From the NCBI RefSeq assembly GCF_036924535.1, contig NZ_JAZHRT010000001.1, positions 6,572,001 to 6,636,000 of the forward strand: a DNA stretch of 64,000 nt, written 5' to 3'. Made by a program: the position numbers and the translations under genes. The notes beneath the pieces are model-generated. The model did not search any database, was not told the DNA's origin, and worked only from the letters and a program-made list of their open reading frames with translations. This document shows positions 1-7,870 of the stretch, one piece after another; position 1 is the stretch's first letter; every line of letters begins with the position of its first letter. The DNA comes from Bradyrhizobium sp. AZCC 2262 (GTDB lineage: Bacteria; Pseudomonadota; Alphaproteobacteria; Rhizobiales; Xanthobacteraceae).

Positions 1-340
1 CGGTTCGTCCTCATTTCCGCGAACGTTCTCACGCTCGCGGCCACCGGGGACTGGGTCGAACAGTTTGGCTTCTGCTCAGGCCAAAGATGCGTTCGTAGAT
101 AAGTTGCTCTCCACCCAATTTGCCGACAAGGCCGAGATACTGAAACGCCTAAATCCGACGGGAATCCCTAAGCCGGCGCTCGAGCGGCAGCTAAAGGACT
201 TTCAGAATCTTAGGGACAGCATCGCTCACGCGAGCGAATATGGCGCATCTCCTGAACAAGCCAGGCCGAGATCATCAAGAAGAACAAGAAAAAGAAGAGA
301 AAATGAGTTTCTCGATCAAAACGATGTGCCAACACGGTGA
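1..340 (+). pseudogene. 3' end of a CBS/HEPN-type protein, frameshifted and cut by the window edge
   Basis: Frame 1 reads RFVLISANVLTLAATGDWVE from base 1 and then hits a stop near 100. Frame 2 carries on from about base 65 with a stretch that includes FADKAEILKRL and NLRDSIAHAS, and ends at 340. Removing one T near 70-73 joins the two into one continuous protein-like sequence, so a one-base insertion is likely. RDSIAH fits the RX4H motif of HEPN ribonuclease folds, and the pattern recalls the C-terminal part of CBS-domain proteins with a HEPN tail; that naming is from memory. After SPEQA the reading turns Arg-rich and overlaps the next gene, so the true C-terminus may also be altered. The 5' part lies outside the window. 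Confidence 0.45.
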
Positions 341-557
341 TCTCGTCCACCGCAGGAAGACGGCCGAAGCCGCCCTCAAGAAGGCCCGGGAGATGTCGCG
401 GGCCGGTTGCTATGACATTTACATCACGACGCCCGAAGGCCGGGACAACCACTCTTCCGAGTTCGCAGATTTGCCGCGTACCCCCGCCGTTGGGCGAGCG
501 CACCCGAAAACTCACCCTCCCGATAGGCAAATTCCGATTTCGCGTACCGGGAGTTAG
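303..557 (+). CDS. Small conserved hypothetical protein (84 aa)
   Basis: The ATG at 303 is chosen because the sequence from here (MSFSIKTMCQHGDLVHRR, then KTAEAALKKAREM and CYDIYITTPEGRD) resembles a family of short cytosolic proteins common in Bradyrhizobium; an in-frame ATG at 240 would add an unrelated Glu/Lys-rich leader. No catalytic motif is visible. A conserved CQHG near the N-terminus and a Cys in GCYDIYI might bind metal or form a disulfide, but this is a guess. The last 25 residues are Pro/Arg-rich and look like read-through past the family's usual end. Confidence 0.55.
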   Translation: MSFSIKTMCQHGDLVHRRKTAEAALKKAREMSRAGCYDIYITTPEGRDNHSSEFADLPRTPAVGRAHPKTHPPDRQIPISRTGS

Positions 558-633
558 CGCCGCGATTCTGCTCGCAAACTGGAACGAAGCGCGACCTATT
601 CGGTTAAGCCCTTGTTGATCGGGAAATTCGCCC

Positions 634-882
634 ATGGCCGACGATATGCCCTCCCCACCGCTTGTGTATGAAGGCCTGGATCCCAGTCCAGAATCCAGGT
701 CGACGATTGAAGAAGTTTCCGACGCTGTCAGGGGCGCCGCCAGTCGCGTCGGCGACGCGATCGAGAAAGGCAGAAAACCCGGCATGCCGCTCAGCATCCT
801 GAGCAACATCGCGCGGGAAGCGCCACTCGGCTCCCTGTTGGTCGCCTTCTTGCTGGGTGTCGCTGTCGCTCGGCGTCGCTGA
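634..882 (+). CDS. Small protein with C-terminal membrane anchor (82 aa)
   Basis: The first 45 residues are polar and acidic and include an amphipathic helix (STIEEVSDAVRGAASRVGDA). The C-terminus is one hydrophobic helix (APLGSLLVAFLLGVAVARRR) ending in three arginines, a layout like the ElaB/YqjD/DUF883 group of tail-anchored inner-membrane proteins, some of which bind ribosomes. No direct homology is claimed. It stands alone between small ORFs; no clear ribosome site was seen. Confidence 0.55.
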   Translation: MADDMPSPPLVYEGLDPSPESRSTIEEVSDAVRGAASRVGDAIEKGRKPGMPLSILSNIAREAPLGSLLVAFLLGVAVARRR

Positions 883-907
883 AGCAGACGATGGCGCTCC
901 ACCCGGG

Positions 908-964
908 CGAAAGCAGATTCAAGCGCTGTTGAGTGAAGCGCAGAAGCTGGAAGAGACGAAGTGA
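908..964 (+). other. Remnant or tiny ORF ending in KLEETK, related to 4651-4711
   Basis: One frame reads GRKQIQALLSEAQKLEETK and stops with TGA. The DNA and peptide align with a second copy at 4651-4711 that reads EQGQIHALRGEARKLLEEMK and also stops with TGA. A GTG near 858 could start a 35-residue peptide overlapping the previous gene, but the second copy meets a stop shortly upstream, so both may be leftovers of one small gene family. Confidence 0.35.
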
Positions 965-990
965 TTGGGTTTCGCAGCCTCGCTCGCCAC

Positions 991-1332
991 CTACGCCGCT
1001 TTCAACTTGCGAGCCTTTTTCGCTTGCACTGGCAGCCTGCTTTCGACTGAAAATCCGACCTTCAGAGCCCGCATGATGGTGGCAATCGTTTCGAAACGCG
1101 GCTTGGGACCCGGTGCCAGCGTCTTGTAGAGGCTTTCGCGGCCGAGACCGGACGCCTTCGCGACCTCCGCCATGCCGCGCGCCTTGGCCACGTCGCCAAG
1201 CGCCTTGAGCAATACGCCGAGGTTTTCGTCGCGGGCTGCGAGCGAAAGATATTCCGCAATCGCTTCCTCGCTATCGAGATAACCGCATTCTCGCCCCCCA
1301 TCGTCGGCGCGATGCGCAGGATTGTCGCCCAT
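991..1332 (-). CDS. HigA-type addiction-module antidote protein, orphan
   Basis: The body (SEEAIAEYLSLAARDE, then LKALGDVAKARGMAEVA, SGLGRESLYKTL, and MRALKVG) is the helix-turn-helix fold of the 'probable addiction module antidote protein' family, which neutralises a HigB/Gp49-like RNase toxin. The usual N-terminal lead-in is missing: upstream of the YLDSEE segment the frame carries unrelated Arg/Asp-rich sequence. Start at 1332 (ATG) is tentative; a GTG at 1356 is also open. The toxin normally lies just upstream, but here that space holds a divergent secreted-protein gene. The antidote may be a solitary remnant, or may act as a plain regulator. Confidence 0.7.
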   Translation of the reverse strand: MGDNPAHRADDGGRECGYLDSEEAIAEYLSLAARDENLGVLLKALGDVAKARGMAEVAKASGLGRESLYKTLAPGPKPRFETIATIMRALKVGFSVESRLPVQAKKARKLKAA

Positions 1333-1433
1333 GTGGCGCGGGCACCGGGCCGCCACGATGACCCCACGAATTCGCCATACGCATCGTGTTGTTCGCCCGC
1401 ACGACCCTTCCCGTCAGGCTGGCCTTCGGAAAC

Positions 1434-2618
1434 ATGGACATGGGCGGTGATTTCATTGGCCGCTGGCGTGCGGGTAGCGGCAGGAGAACGGCACGGCAAG
1501 CGAAACCCGGACAGTACAGCGCGAAGGTGCTTGCTTGCGGCTCATTGCTGCTCTCGTGTGTCATCGTCGCCGGCATGGCGACGCAAACGGCATTGGCGGA
1601 AATAGCCGCGCCGGCCGTGACACGCGTCGCTGATAACGAAAAAGAGCAGGGTGGGCCTGGCGTTGCGCAACCATCCCACGCGCAGAAGTCGGAACCCGAA
1701 ACAGTCCTGCGACGGCCTGAGGTGCAGAAGCCAGCGCCGGAAGCTGCCGTTCAAATGCCGGAAGCACGGAAATCGAGCCACGCGGCCAAGGATTTACCTG
1801 TACCACAGCTCGTCTTGCCGGGCGATCTGGCGAAGAAGATCGGCCAGAAAGTCTGGCTGAATGAAACAGGCGGAAAAATTGATGCGATCACGTCATGGAA
1901 TGCGAACGAGGAATTCGCTTCCCTGGGCATCGGTCATTTCATCTGGTTTCCTGTCGGCAAATGGCTGCCTTTCGAGGAGAGCTTTCCGGCCCTGCTCGAA
2001 TTCATGCGCAGGAAGAACGTACATTTGCCCGCCTGGCTGGACCAGACGCAAATTCCGGCCAACCCGTGGACAAGCCGGGCCGAGTTCAGGAGGAACTCCA
2101 ACTCACCGCAGATGAAAGAGTTGAGGCAGTTTCTGCTCGACACCGTGACGGAGCAGACGCAATTCATGGTGGCGCGGGCGCAAGGTGCGATGGAGAAGAT
2201 CCTCAAGACGACGCCCGACGGCACGGAGCGCGAACATATCGTCATCCAGTTTACGCGCGTCATTCGCGCCTCCGAGAATTTTTATCCGCTGATCGACTAC
2301 ATCAACTTCAAGGGCGAGGGCACCAACCCGAACGAAGCCGCCATCAACAGCGAGACCGGACTGCGGCAGGGTTGGGGTCTCAAGCAGGTGCTGCTCAAGA
2401 TGAACGGTGATACCAGCGATCCGAAGGCCGTGCGCGCCGAATTCGCCGATGCGGCGCAGTTCGTCCTGCAGCAGAGGGTTCGCAACCTTCCATCCAACCG
2501 TGTCTTCGAGGTCGGCTGGCTGCGCCGCATCGCGACCTACCACCGCCCGATCGCGGATCCGGAATCGAGCCCCAAACGGGCTCCGAGGAAATCGTTGCGA
2601 GTGACGGCGGCTCAATAG
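1434..2618 (+). CDS. Secreted lysozyme-like conserved protein
   Basis: A long basic leader is followed by a signal helix (ACGSLLLSCVIVAGMATQTA), a Pro/Glu-rich linker of about 70 residues, and then a conserved domain starting IGQKVWLNETGGKIDAITSW, with FASLGIGHFIWFPVGKW behind it. This block matches a family of bacterial periplasmic or secreted proteins of uncertain activity; the Glu followed by a Gly/Thr-rich strand recalls the GH24/T4-lysozyme active region, so muramidase activity is possible. The C-terminus is basic. The ATG at 1434 was chosen over a GTG at 1386; neither has a strong ribosome site. Confidence 0.6.
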   Translation: MDMGGDFIGRWRAGSGRRTARQAKPGQYSAKVLACGSLLLSCVIVAGMATQTALAEIAAPAVTRVADNEKEQGGPGVAQPSHAQKSEPETVLRRPEVQKPAPEAAVQMPEARKSSHAAKDLPVPQLVLPGDLAKKIGQKVWLNETGGKIDAITSWNANEEFASLGIGHFIWFPVGKWLPFEESFPALLEFMRRKNVHLPAWLDQTQIPANPWTSRAEFRRNSNSPQMKELRQFLLDTVTEQTQFMVARAQGAMEKILKTTPDGTEREHIVIQFTRVIRASENFYPLIDYINFKGEGTNPNEAAINSETGLRQGWGLKQVLLKMNGDTSDPKAVRAEFADAAQFVLQQRVRNLPSNRVFEVGWLRRIATYHRPIADPESSPKRAPRKSLRVTAAQ

Positions 2619-2880
2619 CTTTCCTATGAAGGGGACAGTTGCCGTTTTTGCGCATGCGTGAGGCTGCTTGTCCCGCGGCAGGCATGCCCTACCCCGCTGT
2701 TGGACGAAATGTTCGTGACACGTCACACCGCTGAGCATCGGCGCTCTGCTCGGCGCCGGCTTCACGTTGACGGATCATTAGGCGCCATCAGCACGCGACG
2801 CCGTGGCAATCAGTACAGAATTTCCAGTTCAGCAGCTTCATCAGATCATCTCGAATTTCGCGCTGCAGAGCGTTGATACC

Positions 2881-3295
2881 CTAGTGAATGGCCGCCATGG
2901 CCGTCACGGCAATGAGTACGACGGTTACAAGTGCCCCCGAGACATAGAGGATGGTTCTGACGCTGCCACCTTTGGCCGCTTTGCCGCCGCGCAGATAGAT
3001 TGCAAAGTGGGAGAGACGAATTGCGATGTAGACCCAAACGAGCGTTGCAAGCGTGACGGGTCCAACCCCGACCATCATAGCCAGCAATGCTGGGACGACA
3101 AAAAGGCGGGAGCGCCTCCACCGTGTTCAAGTGGACGCGATCTATGCGGTACAGCAAGTTGTCGTCGTCCAACGGCAGGACAGGTCCGGAGAGCGCCCCG
3201 GCCCGGCCTTTGGATGATCCTGAATAGACCGCTAGCACAATTGACATGAGGCAAAGGACAAGCACTCCGACAATGCTATGCGAGTAGGCCGCCAT
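2881..3295 (-). pseudogene. MAPEG family membrane protein, broken by a one-base frameshift
   Basis: MAPEG proteins are small four-helix membrane proteins related to glutathione S-transferases. From the ATG at 3295 one frame reads MAAYSHSIVGVLVLCLMSIV through RVHLNTVEALPPF, and the next frame continues with ALLAMMVGVGPVTLATLVW, the segment YIAIRLSHFAIYLRGG and a last membrane helix to the stop at 2881. The two join perfectly if one T is removed from a run of five T's (coding strand) near 3110, giving PPFVVPALLAMM. Helices and family motif are otherwise intact, so this is a very recent mutation or a homopolymer sequencing error. Confidence 0.75.
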
Positions 3296-3340
3296 ACAGA
3301 CCTCCACAATCACGATCATGTCGCAAGGAATACGCGTGCA

Positions 3341-3826
3341 TCACGCCTCGCGCGCAATCCGCTCGGCGAACCGTTTCAGATAGAGCGGCCAACCCTGATC
3401 GCCCTCAACGCCTTCACGCACACCTTCCCAACCTTGGCCATGACGTTCGAGGTGACGGTGCTCAAGCTCCAACCTGGTCCGGCTTGGCGTCTCGGCGATG
3501 AACCGCACCTCCCATTCACTGGTCTTGTCGGGATCGGTTTCGATTTGCCAACGGGGGCTGATGTCCCAGCTTAGAAGCACGCGATTTGGCGGCTCAAAGG
3601 CCAACACACGCGCCCAGCGGCATTCGCTGCCATCGAGGCCTCGATCATAAACATGCCCCCCGGCCCGGGGCTCGAACACGGTCTCTGCGATCGGAACGGA
3701 AAGCAGATTGTGCTCTCGTGGCTTGAAGCTGCCGAAATCTTCAGTGAAAACCTTGAACGCACGCTCGATAGGCGCCTCAACCACGATAGATTGTTTGATG
3801 GGCGCGGCCGTTACATTTTTGTTCAT
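3341..3826 (-). CDS. SRPBCC / AHSA1-like ligand-binding protein
   Basis: The 161-aa protein has the START-like fold signature: SIVVEAPIERAFKVFTEDFG at the N-terminus, a central strand PRAGGHVYDRG, and a last helix at GWPLYLKRFAERI. Proteins of this group bind hydrophobic ligands or act like Hsp90 co-activators; the substrate cannot be read from sequence. Its start codon overlaps the stop of the ArsR gene upstream by four bases, so the two are translated from one mRNA, the common ArsR-SRPBCC pairing seen again at 35.5 kb. Confidence 0.85.
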   Translation of the reverse strand: MNKNVTAAPIKQSIVVEAPIERAFKVFTEDFGSFKPREHNLLSVPIAETVFEPRAGGHVYDRGLDGSECRWARVLAFEPPNRVLLSWDISPRWQIETDPDKTSEWEVRFIAETPSRTRLELEHRHLERHGQGWEGVREGVEGDQGWPLYLKRFAERIAREA

Positions 3827-4140
3827 TGCTTGTCCTCCGCTGATTTTTCGACGGCCACTTTGTAAGCCGCCAGTGTGCTACTCCAGAACCGGTCAAGCCA
3901 GCCGCGCATCTGGCCAAGCCCCGCTGGATCGATGTGATAAATATTGCTGGCCCCCTTTGGCTCGGCACGAACCAAACGAGATTCGCGCAGCACCTTGAGA
4001 TGCTGGGAGACGGCTGACTGGGAGACCGTCAGTTCTCGGGTGAGTTCAACGACCGTGCGAGGCCGCGCGCCCACCAGCTCGAATATTCGCCTGCGCGTCG
4101 AATCGCCCAGAGCGGCCAGTTGCACGCTGTCTTTAGCCAT
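3823..4140 (-). CDS. ArsR-family transcriptional regulator
   Basis: A winged-helix repressor of 105 aa from the ATG at 4140 (MAKDSVQLAALGDSTRRRIF). The recognition helix lies in ELTVSQSAVSQHLKVLRESR and the wing in RAEPKGASNIYHID. No metal-binding Cys cluster is present, so this belongs to the non-metal branch usually paired with SRPBCC proteins. An in-frame ATG at 4167 would add nine unconserved residues. A cluster of CTAAT/ATTAG palindromes about 80 bases upstream is the likely autoregulatory operator. Confidence 0.88.
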   Translation of the reverse strand: MAKDSVQLAALGDSTRRRIFELVGARPRTVVELTRELTVSQSAVSQHLKVLRESRLVRAEPKGASNIYHIDPAGLGQMRGWLDRFWSSTLAAYKVAVEKSAEDKQ

Positions 4141-4219
4141 GGCTGGTCGACGCCCGGCGCGGATCATGCTTGCGGAACCTCACGATTCGGTAGTCACGAC
4201 AATGAATTGCCTTAATATA

Positions 4220-4257
4220 ATTAGTCATAGCTAATGATTAGCACAAACTAATGATTA
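4220..4257. promoter_or_regulatory. Clustered CTAAT/ATTAG palindromes, likely ArsR operator
   Basis: This AT-rich stretch in otherwise GC-rich DNA has ATTAG-N6-CTAAT at 4220-4235, the perfect palindrome CTAATGATTAG at 4231-4241, and a second CTAATGATTA at 4248-4257, 17 bases after the first. It lies upstream of the ArsR gene at 4140. Operator function is inferred from position and symmetry. Confidence 0.5.
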
Positions 4258-4814
4258 CGTCAAACTTGGTGATATTCGGGCGAGACTTCAGGTGCGGGTC
4301 GATCGCGTCGGTTGACCGGACCACGACGACTTCCGGTCTACCAAGTGAACGGACATCATGGGATAGGCGGGCACGTCTGCATCCTGACGACATGACGACT
4401 GCTGCATCGCACACGAAGCCATTTCCCCAGCGCGCGAAGCCGTTCCGCAAACAGAGGCTAGATATCAAAGTCCGCGATCAAACAACGGGGTGCGATTATG
4501 TGGAAACTTTTCAGCTTACCATACCGTCAGTATTGCCACGCACGGCTGGCTGAACTCCGCAAATACAATCACGTGAGGACCGCCTGAGAGGCGATTGCCC
4601 GGATTACGGTGCACTTAATCCGGCTCGTGGATCAAGGATGCGCTCGCCGAGCAAGGGCAGATTCACGCATTGCGGGGTGAAGCGCGAAAGCTTCTGGAAG
4701 AGATGAAGTGATTTGATTTCCCCAACAGCGCGGCATCTCTCGCTTATTGCAATTGCTGCATGTTTGCCAAATGCATATCGCCGAACGTCAGCGGAAGACT
4801 GCGTGTATGAGCGA
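4258..4814. other. Gene-poor stretch with no convincing gene
   Basis: Open frames on both strands here (for example 4251-4553 plus, 4238-4468 minus) have no family resemblance. A phrase such as FRCGSIASVDRTTTTSGLP recurs as translated intergenic sequence in rhizobial genomes. The only recognisable piece is the remnant at 4651-4711. Confidence 0.5.
4651..4711 (+). other. Second copy of the short remnant seen at 908-964
   Basis: One frame reads EQGQIHALRGEARKLLEEMK then TGA; the DNA aligns closely with 908-964, including the shared CAGATTCA, GTGAAGCGC and GGAAGAGA blocks. An in-frame stop lies a few codons upstream and no start codon is evident, so this copy looks dead. Confidence 0.35.
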
Positions 4815-4885
4815 GTAGCCCGCATGAGCGCAGCGATATGCGGGATGGACCGCCCCCCGGATGTCGCTGCGCTCATCCGGGCTAG
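4815..4885. repeat. Palindromic repeat, GTAGCCC...GGGCTA type
   Basis: Two arms read AGCCCGCATGAGCGCAGCGA and, inverted, TCGCTGCGCTCATCCGGGCT, with an inner GATATGCGGG/CCGGATGTC part. The same element is at 12887-12964 and a weaker relative at 46659-46726. Confidence 0.8.
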
Positions 4886-4914
4886 GCCTGCTCCTGAAGA
4901 ACCGTATCTCTCGA

Positions 4915-5313
4915 CTATTTGTCGCTTCGCCGTTCGCGCAGCAGGTTATGATATTGAGCCGGGTCGTGGCGTTCCAGGCGATCGAGTGCGTCATTCGCTG
5001 CCTCGACAGCGGAGACGCCAACCTGCTCTTTGATTACGGCGATGTCCTTCGCGGCCTTTTCCAAACGGCTTAACGTTTCCGGGGGCACTGGCTGCGTCTT
5101 AGCCAACGCGATCGCGATCTCCGTAAGCCAGCCGAGCTGTTTTCCATAGCTCGCAACCTCCGTAACTACCCGGTCCTCTACTGCGGGATCGCCAGCATAA
5201 TTGACCGTAAGCGATGGCGAGAACCACGGTGCTACAATGCGTTGAGCTACGTCGCCGGACCACGGCCACCGAAACATCCACAACGGATCCAAGCCCGAAG
5301 TTTTTTTCGTCAC
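4915..5313 (-). CDS. Conserved hypothetical protein (132 aa)
   Basis: A soluble-looking protein with a Trp-rich N-terminus (SGLDPLWMFRWPWSGDVAQR) and a helical C-terminal half with coiled-coil-like spacing (LSRLEKAAKDIAVIKEQVG). No known domain recognised. It follows the broken helicase gene by 20 bases on the same strand, so the two were probably co-transcribed. Confidence 0.6.
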   Translation of the reverse strand: MTKKTSGLDPLWMFRWPWSGDVAQRIVAPWFSPSLTVNYAGDPAVEDRVVTEVASYGKQLGWLTEIAIALAKTQPVPPETLSRLEKAAKDIAVIKEQVGVSAVEAANDALDRLERHDPAQYHNLLRERRSDK

Positions 5314-5333
5314 AGGATTCCTCCTATCGCAGT

Positions 5334-7146
5334 CTACGCGATCAACCGCTGCACCAGCGCCGACTCACTTGAGTAGGTCAAAAGCGCCTCGTGAGTCGCC
5401 CGAGTAACCCCAACATATGTCAGTCGAACACATTCCTCGACCGCCTCGCCATGGCGGCCGAGCAAGCCCAACCCTGCAATAGCGACGCACGGAAACTCGA
5501 GCCCCTTCGCGGTGTGCATGCTCAACAACCGCACGGCTACACGCTTCGTCGAAACTCTGTTCTTGTTGTTCTTGGCCATATCGATCGGCACTTCATGCCT
5601 GGTGAGTACCTGAGCGACCCGCTCCCCAATGCTCCGGATAAAGGCAAGCCATTTGCGGCCACTCGTACCCCGCCTTTTTCCGCCCGAGAAACCACTCGGC
5701 GACGCAGTGAGCTTCTGCTTCGATGCTCACACACTGCCGCACGCCTGGCACCAGTCCCTGCCGACCCGCATCTTCGGGCAACAGGATAGGGTGCTCATCA
5801 TCGGCCGTCGTGCCCGGAGCGCCGATCACGTCTGAAGCGAAGTGTCGCGCAAAGGCAACGATTTGGGCCGTGTTGCGGTAGTTGACTTTCAGTACGGTCG
5901 TTCTGCCCGTCGCTTCGATTCCAAGCTGTTTCCACACCGGGCGCTCACGTCCCTGGTAGATGGCTTGAATATCGTCATAGACGACCATCAGCGCCTTCGT
6001 ACGCGGGTTCACCATCTTGGCCGCAAGCGCGAGCCATTGCGGCTCGAAGTCGTGTGCCTCGTCGATCAGGACGGCGTCGTACTGCCCCATAGGGATATGC
6101 CCCTGATCGACAGCCTTCACGACCTCCGAAACGCTCGCAGCCAGTCGCTTTGCGTAGTCGGGATAGTCTCGCTCGGATGGGGCGGGAATCCCATAAGTCC
6201 GCAGCATCCGGTAACACCAACCATGAAAGGTAAGAACCTGGACACGGTGCTCCACGCCCCGATTCTGCATGGCATCCTCGAGTCGGCCCGCGATGCCATT
6301 GGCGTAACACAGGATGAGCACCGGCCTTGTCGCCCCGCGCGCCAGATACTCGGCGCGGAAGGCAAGGATCAGCGTCTTGCCCGATCCAGCGACGCCGCGA
6401 ATAATTCGATGTCCCTCGCCCAGGCTGCGCGCGATCTGCTCCTGATGCATGTCCATGACTGCAAGCGTCCGGTCGGATGGATCGGGCACTATCGGTTCGT
6501 CCAGAGGCAGGGCAATCTGTCGTATGCGGATTTCGGGAAAGAGCAGCGCGCGCAGCCGGTCGAATTGCGGCATCGACAGAGGCTCTCCGAGACGCGGATA
6601 AACCATGCGCCACAATCTGGACCGGAATTCTTCAGGGTCCGCGCCCTCCGTCATTTCATCCTTGAACACACATAGATGCTCGGCGAATACCTCCTTGAGA
6701 TCGGTCTGATCGAACTGCTTGCGCGTGATATTGGTGAATACGGCCCCGAAGCCGAACGGAAGGATGGATCGGCCCATGAAGCGGTGACCGGCCGGAAACA
6801 GTAGTTGCCCATCCCGCTCCAGCGTGCGCACGACCTCGAACGTGTACTTGCGAGCCTGCTCCAGGGGATTGCTCTCCCGCACGATGCCGCGACTCGTAAG
6901 CAGTTCGACTTTTGCCTTGTCGGCCGACACGATTGACTCCAGGCGCCAGTCCTTCACCTCAAGCACGAGCAGGCCGTTCGCCGGGTGAACGATGATAAAG
7001 TCCGGATGCCGGCTGCGAGGGCCTACCGGGAGATTGTGCCAAACGACAGCGTTCTCTTCGAGGAAGTCCTTGAGGCGCTCCGCGAGTCGCAGCTCGCCGC
7101 GGGTGTCGAAGCGCGCGAAGCCCAGGCTGGGAATCAGGATTGCCAT
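5334..7146 (-). pseudogene. NERD-domain UvrD-like helicase, frameshifted near its 3' end
   Basis: From the ATG at 7146 the frame encodes a NERD nuclease domain (about residues 15-110; Asp49 in HPDFIIV and Glu63/Lys65 in LEVKDW fit the D...ExK site), then a superfamily-1 helicase: Walker A GVAGSGKT (251-258), motif II IDEAHD (361-366), VVYDDIQAIYQ and VLKVNYRN. This frame stops at 5593 after CLYPEHWGAG. The rest lies in another frame: RSIGERVAQVLTRHEVPIDM, motif V LLSMHTAKGLEF and motif VI YVGVTRATHEALL, ending at 5334. A one-base change near 5635-5645 explains the break. Motifs V and VI are needed for ATP hydrolysis, so the 517-aa product should not be an active helicase, though its nuclease domain is whole. 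Such proteins act in DNA repair or defence. Confidence 0.8.
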
Positions 7147-7325
7147 GTAACGGCCGAGAGGTTGACAGCCAGCTCAGGGCTTAACGTGACCTCAACACGC
7201 TTTGGACCAATGCTCACGGGCCTGCCCCCTTCGCAAATCAATCGTTCTCCCAGCGACTTTTTCAGGAAGACCAATTTGGGCCGGGGCGACTTCAACACCC
7301 GTGCGACGGCGTCCTGAAGCCCTGG

Positions 7326-7397
7326 CGCTCCCTAGGGGAATCGAACCCCTGTTTCAGCCTTGAGAGGGCCGCGTCCTAACCGCTAGACGAAGGGAGC
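7326..7397 (-). tRNA. tRNA-Glu (anticodon CTC)
   Basis: On the minus strand the acceptor arms are GCTCCCT and AGGGAGC, the T arm is AGGGGTTCGATTCCCCT, and the anticodon stem CGGCC/GGCTG closes the loop CTCTCAA with anticodon CTC. The D arm GTCTAGCGGTTAGGAC has the conserved GG and matches other tRNA-Glu. The discriminator base is G (complement of 7326); CCA is not encoded. The 3' end faces the decayed region to its left. Confidence 0.95.
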
Positions 7398-7531
7398 GTT
7401 GGGCTCAGGGAATAGCCGCGAAATGCGCGGTGGGCAAGGCAAGTCTGAGGGGTCTGATTCCCGTTAGGTAAACGTGTTGCCCTGCGTCCGCGGTCGAACC
7501 GGGCGCTCGGCGCCATCCGGTAACGCGGATT

Positions 7532-7870
7532 TCAGGGTTCGCTGACGAATTTGAGCTTTCCGGCCGGTTTCAGCGTTTTGGCGTCGAAGGTGCGGATTTC
7601 GGTCACGCCGCTTATATCCAGCGTCAGCACCAGCCGCTCGCCGGCCACCGCCGTCGAGACGATGCGGGCGCCCTTGGGCAGGGTCGCGATAATATCCGTC
7701 GCGGCTGCGGCGGGGCTTCCCTCGCCACGGTAAAGACGGTACCCGACGGCGATCAGAACCACGGCCACCGCCAGCGCCGAGGTCAGGCTCGCGATCAGCA
7801 TCATCCGCCGCACCCGCGCCATCAGCGCGGCCTGCTCGGGGGTCGGTTCGGGCGCAACGGTATCGGTCAT
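7532..7870 (-). CDS. DUF6476-like single-pass membrane protein
   Basis: 112 aa: a short cytoplasmic N-terminus, one membrane helix (MLIASLTSALAVAVVLIAVG), and a periplasmic beta-rich part (GERLVLTLDISGVTEIRTFD). This small protein family commonly sits head to head with the RluD-family gene in alphaproteobacteria; the DUF number is from memory. Its ATG and the ATG of the divergent neighbour overlap inside one CATG, so any promoters must lie within the coding regions or a start is further in. Confidence 0.7.
   Translation of the reverse strand: MTDTVAPEPTPEQAALMARVRRMMLIASLTSALAVAVVLIAVGYRLYRGEGSPAAAATDIIATLPKGARIVSTAVAGERLVLTLDISGVTEIRTFDAKTLKPAGKLKFVSEP

Noticed and set aside
4238..4553. Two overlapping ORFs around the phrase FRCGSIASVDR
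   Set aside because: The phrase recurs as translated intergenic sequence in rhizobia; no start signal or domain.
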